DNA of 8,880 bases from Spirochaetota bacterium (GTDB taxonomy: Bacteria > Spirochaetota > UBA12135 > COTS27). The DNA lies in NCBI GenBank assembly GCA_030621685.1, contig JAUXHF010000067.1:1-8880 (forward strand), given 5' to 3'. The translations under genes and the position numbers were made by a program. Shown here in pieces: positions 7,313 to 8,880 of this stretch. Position 1 is the first letter of the stretch. Each line of letters starts with the position of its first letter. The notes under the pieces are model-generated. The model was given only the letters and a program-made list of their open reading frames with translations. It was not told the DNA's origin and made no database searches.

Positions 7313-7339
7313 TTTCTGCTCAGCAGAAAAATGTTTTTC
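7313..7339 (-). promoter_or_regulatory. Two overlapping hairpins in the ftsK leader
   Basis: The first hairpin has arms TTTCTGC (7313-7319) and GCAGAAA (7323-7329) around a 3-base loop. The second has arms GAAAAA (7326-7331) and TTTTTC (7334-7339). They share bases 7326-7329, so both cannot form fully at once. On the minus strand a run of eight T residues lies eight to nine bases downstream, which is too far for a standard terminator. Confidence 0.35.
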
Positions 7340-7391
7340 ATCGGGAAAATTTACAAGACTTGCTTTAATTATCTAAAAAAAACAAAAATCC

Positions 7392-7604
7392 TTAACTACT
7401 TTGCTCCTTTAATAGCGCTGAACGCTTCCTTCGATAATTACTAAAGTTTTTAAACAATATTCTTGCTAAGTGGCTGATTACGTTCTTGGCAAGCGGCTCA
7501 TGCCGCCCTGCTTTTTTGAAATTCTTGAAACGAAATCCCGCTTTAAGCAGCTGGGTAGGAAAACTGAACTTATCATGAATTTTTTTTATACTTTTATAAA
7601 ACAA
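7392..7604 (-). CDS. Doubtful small basic ORF upstream of ftsK
   Basis: I do not recognise this 70-codon ORF. It begins with TTG, carries a GGAG twelve bases upstream, and lies on the same strand as ftsK, ending 124 bases before it. The translation is very rich in lysine and arginine (SIKKIHDKF, RFKNFKKAGR, NYRRKRSALLK). It lacks a signal peptide, membrane helix or known motif. No ATG occurs in frame. It could be a small nucleic-acid-binding protein, a leader ORF, or chance. Confidence 0.25.
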   Translation of the reverse strand: MFYKSIKKIHDKFSFPTQLLKAGFRFKNFKKAGRHEPLAKNVISHLARILFKNFSNYRRKRSALLKEQSS

Positions 7605-7635
7605 AAATTAACACAGCTCCACGAGTATTTTTTTC

Positions 7636-7641
7636 TATAAT
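7636..7641 (+). promoter_or_regulatory. Possible -10 element for the PUR gene
   Basis: TATAAT is a perfect -10 match and sits at the centre of a 13-base palindrome, TTCTATAATAGAA (7634-7646). No -35 is recognisable 16 to 18 bases upstream. If used, it gives a PUR leader of about 170 bases containing the direct repeat at 7754-7798. Confidence 0.3.
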
Positions 7642-7654
7642 AGAAATCAAGGAT

Positions 7655-7683
7655 GTTTAATTTTTTACTTTAAGAACAGTCAA
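7655..7683 (-). promoter_or_regulatory. Weak promoter candidate reading toward ftsK
   Basis: On the minus strand TTGACT (7683-7678) is a 5-of-6 match to the -35 consensus. It is followed after 17 bases by a poor -10, TTAAAC. It would transcribe the 70-codon ORF and ftsK. Confidence 0.25.
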
Positions 7684-7753
7684 ATCTCCAACTTTTTAAT
7701 TTGAAAAACCTACATCCATACTACCCATATATCTACCTGATACATAGTTTACG

Positions 7754-7798
7754 TACACTAATAAATTTTATTACAACCATACACTAATAAACTTTATT
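7754..7798 (+). repeat. Direct repeat in the PUR-gene leader
   Basis: Two 19-base copies (7754-7772 and 7780-7798) share TACACTAATAAA then TTTATT, differ at one position, and start 26 bases apart. The second ends seven bases before the Shine-Dalgarno site. The placement is suggestive because Borrelia BpuR is reported to bind its own mRNA near the start and lower translation. Confidence 0.6.
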
Positions 7799-7805
7799 GC
7801 AAATT

Positions 7806-7810
7806 AAGGA
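7806..7810 (+). promoter_or_regulatory. Shine-Dalgarno site that fixes the PUR start
   Basis: AAGGA lies seven bases before the ATG at 7818, which is ideal spacing. This selects 7818 over the in-frame TTG at 7797, which would itself read through this site. Confidence 0.75.
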
Positions 7811-7817
7811 TGCCAGC

Positions 7818-8111
7818 ATGCAAGAAGATCTCATAACAAAAGAACGTTCACAAGATGTAATTTCTAAGCATCTACATGCCAACAAAAGAATATATTACTT
7901 TGATCTGAAAAAAAATTTAAACGGTCAATATTACTTCACTATTTCGGAAACACAGCCTTTTAGTGATGGTTTTAAGCGCATGCGCCTTGTTGTACACAGA
8001 GAGCATCTCTCGGGGTTCATCAAGACTCTTACTGAGCTTGAATCTGAAACGAATGAGCTTGAATCTGAAACGAATGAGCTTGAATCTGAAACGAATGACG
8101 CACTTAAATAA
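7818..8111 (+). CDS. PUR-domain nucleic-acid-binding protein (BpuR-like)
   Basis: The 97-residue product matches the single-repeat bacterial PUR-alpha family (DUF3276), typified by Borrelia BpuR, a single-stranded DNA and RNA binding regulator. The core is KRIYYFDLKKNLNGQYYFTISE (about 23-44), followed by DGFKRMRLVVHREHLSGFIKTL (about 49-70). This gives the expected beta strands ending in an amphipathic helix. Members dimerise through this fold. The tail is unusual: ELESETN occurs three times in a row (about 73-93), giving a strongly acidic end that stops with DALK. The start is ATG at 7818 with a good Shine-Dalgarno site. It is monocistronic, divergent from ftsK, and upstream of tRNA genes. 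The family assignment is from sequence pattern; a regulatory role is inferred from Borrelia. Confidence 0.85.
   Translation: MQEDLITKERSQDVISKHLHANKRIYYFDLKKNLNGQYYFTISETQPFSDGFKRMRLVVHREHLSGFIKTLTELESETNELESETNELESETNDALK
8034..8096 (+). repeat. Three exact 21-bp tandem repeats in the PUR tail
   Basis: Units at 8034-8054, 8055-8075 and 8076-8096 are identical at every base and in frame, each encoding ELESETN. Perfect identity at synonymous positions points to recent expansion. Gain or loss of a unit would keep the reading frame and change tail length by seven residues. Confidence 0.95.
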
Positions 8112-8212
8112 ATTTAAGGCTAACTCATAAACCTCTAGGCGCATAATTTCCTAGAAATGACCTCTTCTTTCCTTAAATTCATTAAAATTTCTTTGTTAAA
8201 ACCATAAATCAT

Positions 8213-8250
8213 TGTACTATTTTAAGCGAAATCTCGCTTAAAATAGTACA
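8213..8250. repeat. Perfect 17-bp inverted repeat with 4-base loop
   Basis: The left arm TGTACTATTTTAAGCGA (8213-8229) is exactly complementary to the right arm at 8234-8250, around the loop AATC. It lies about 100 bases beyond the PUR stop. There is no T run after either arm, so it is not a standard intrinsic terminator. It may be a transcript-end or processing hairpin, a protein-binding palindrome, or a small repeat element. Confidence 0.9.
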
Positions 8251-8279
8251 CAAGGCTTATTCATAGCTTGCTAGATGAA

Positions 8280-8298
8280 AAAAGCTAGCATAGCTTTT
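8280..8298 (+). terminator. Weak hairpin with T run
   Basis: AAAAGCTA and TAGCTTTT form an 8-bp stem around GCA. T residues are part of the stem, not a separate tail, so termination would be weak. It could act on either strand. GCTAGC forms its centre. Confidence 0.25.
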
Positions 8299-8417
8299 AA
8301 CATGGCTCTCTAACATGTTTTTTGGCACGTTAGAAAGCTGTACCTAAGCTTTGCCCTTGCTGCTCCGCCTTAGCAGGCTAGCTAGTAAGGCTAAATTTCA
8401 AGCCAAGTTTTCACTGT

Positions 8418-8447
8418 TTGCATTTAAAAGGCTAACAATTTTTTAAA
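8418..8447 (+). promoter_or_regulatory. Candidate promoter of the tRNA pair
   Basis: TTGCAT (8418-8423) and TTTAAA (8442-8447) are separated by 18 bases and lie just upstream of tRNA-Lys. Each matches 4 of 6 consensus positions. The location is the main support. Confidence 0.35.
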
Positions 8448-8460
8448 TTTAAATGCTAGC

Positions 8461-8533
8461 GGGCCGCTAGCTCAGTTGGTAGAGCAACGCCCTTTTAAGG
8501 CGTGGGTCGATGGTTCGAACCCATCGCGGCTCA
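8461..8533 (+). tRNA. trnK: tRNA-Lys (UUU anticodon)
   Basis: A complete 73-base cloverleaf can be drawn. The acceptor arms GGGCCGC/GCGGCTC pair with one G-U. The D stem is GCTC/GAGC, the anticodon stem ACGCC/GGCGT holds loop CTTTTAA with TTT at 8494-8496, and the T arm is GATGG-TTCGAAC-CCATC. The discriminator is A, as usual for lysine. The CCA end is not encoded. Only eight bases separate it from tRNA-Glu, so the two are almost certainly cotranscribed. Confidence 0.97.
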
Positions 8534-8541
8534 TTTTCTTT

Positions 8542-8613
8542 GTCTCCATCGTCTAGTGGTTAGGACACCAGGTTTTCATCCTGGCAACCGGGGTTCAATT
8601 CCCCGTGGAGATG
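8542..8613 (+). tRNA. trnE: tRNA-Glu (UUC anticodon)
   Basis: A complete 72-base cloverleaf is present. The acceptor GTCTCCA pairs with TGGAGAT, starting with a G-U pair. The D stem is GTCT/GGAC, the anticodon stem CCAGG/CCTGG holds loop TTTTCAT with TTC at 8575-8577, and the T arm is CGGGG-TTCAATT-CCCCG. The discriminator is G, as expected for glutamate. CCA is not encoded. Confidence 0.97.
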
Positions 8614-8774
8614 CTTCTGCCAAGCCCCCCTCTTCTAAAGAAACTAATGCCCAAACCTAGAAAATTTGCCCCCTCATTCCATATCACCTAGCACTTCTGG
8701 CTTCCTAGCTTATACCTCGCAACTCGCAAAATAAGTAGATATATTTTAGGCAGATAGCCAGAAAATAAAATGCT

Positions 8775-8880
8775 ATGCATAACAAGCAACACTCCAAGCC
8801 TCAAAAAGCCCAAAAAACAGCTGCAATAGCTGCCTTTGGGCAATCCGGCAAAGAGCTAGTGGACTTTTTCCTGCCCAAAG
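8775..8880 (+). CDS. 5' part of an unrecognised protein, cut by the window edge
   Basis: The frame opens with ATG at 8775, nine bases after an in-frame TAA, and stays open for 35 codons to the edge. The visible N-terminus starts MHNKQHSKPQKAQKTAA and continues through FGQSGKELVDFFLPK. It has a hydrophilic, lysine- and glutamine-rich start and no signal peptide. No Shine-Dalgarno site is evident. I cannot assign a family from this fragment, and the frame could still close soon after the edge. Confidence 0.45.
   Translation, partial: MHNKQHSKPQKAQKTAAIAAFGQSGKELVDFFLPK

Larger units (their letters stand above)
7268..7817. other. Divergent region between ftsK and the PUR gene
   Basis: These 550 bases separate two diverging genes. 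They hold the inverted repeats at the ftsK start (7271-7339), a doubtful 70-codon ORF on the minus strand (7392-7604), a TATAAT with no good -35 on the plus strand (7636-7641), a weak minus-strand promoter candidate (7655-7683), and a direct repeat in the PUR leader (7754-7798). No known RNA gene was recognised. Confidence 0.6.
8112..8460. other. Non-coding region between the PUR gene and the tRNAs
   Basis: This 349-base gap has no convincing ORF on either strand. It is rich in potential hairpins: the perfect 17-bp one at 8213-8250, an 8-bp one at 8280-8298, an imperfect one at about 8306-8337, and GCCTTA/TAAGGC arms at about 8367-8391. The right end carries the likely tRNA promoter. GCTAGC occurs three times here. 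Confidence 0.6.

Noticed and set aside
7797..7817. TTG start seven codons upstream for the PUR gene
   Set aside because: The ATG at 7818 has an ideal Shine-Dalgarno site, which the TTG start would place inside the coding region.
7917..8144. Minus-strand ORF antisense to the PUR gene
   Set aside because: Its repetitive FRFKLIR sequence is only the complement of the 21-bp repeats, and the PUR frame has clear homology and a Shine-Dalgarno site.
8461..8613. Integration site or genomic island at the tRNA genes
   Set aside because: No integrase and no duplicated tRNA 3' end are visible in the window.

Overview
This window reads as chromosomal housekeeping DNA from a diderm bacterium, most likely a spirochaete. 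That placement is an inference. It rests on a RodZ-type helix-turn-helix membrane protein and a LolA-type periplasmic carrier beside FtsK, together with a single-domain PUR protein resembling Borrelia BpuR. The main rival is Bacteroidota, which also carries PUR-domain proteins, often has lolA next to ftsK, and commonly lacks Shine-Dalgarno sites. RodZ argues against that rival, and no genus can be named.

Layout. Five genes on the minus strand form an envelope and division block, in transcription order: ftsK (DNA translocase, 7267 to 4460), lolA (lipoprotein carrier, 4160 to 3321), rodZ (cell-shape protein, 3074 to 1788), pgsA (phosphatidylglycerophosphate synthase, 1486 to 677) and pgpA (phosphatidylglycerophosphatase, 662 to 177). 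Only pgsA and pgpA are tightly packed, with 14 bases between them, and they encode consecutive steps of phosphatidylglycerol synthesis. The other gaps are about 250 to 300 bases. A good sigma-70-like promoter precedes rodZ, so the block is probably several transcription units. A doubtful 70-codon ORF lies upstream of ftsK.

On the plus strand are a 97-residue PUR-domain nucleic-acid-binding protein with a repeat-built acidic tail (7818-8111), tRNA-Lys(UUU) (8461-8533), tRNA-Glu(UUC) (8542-8613), and the first 35 codons of an unrecognised ORF that runs off the right edge (8775-8880).

Functionally the minus-strand genes all serve the envelope: membrane phospholipid (PgsA, PgpA), lipoprotein traffic (LolA), cell-wall elongation (RodZ), and chromosome segregation at the septum (FtsK). 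I see no mobile element, CRISPR array, toxin-antitoxin pair or phage gene, and no clear new multi-gene system. The unusual material is smaller: an exact three-copy 21-bp repeat in the PUR tail, a perfect 17-bp hairpin downstream of it, a dispersed repeat that supplies the C-terminal codons of rodZ, short tandem repeats in the lolA leader, inverted repeats at the ftsK start, strong excess of the palindrome GCTAGC, and absence of recognisable Shine-Dalgarno sites on the five large minus-strand genes although the PUR gene has one.
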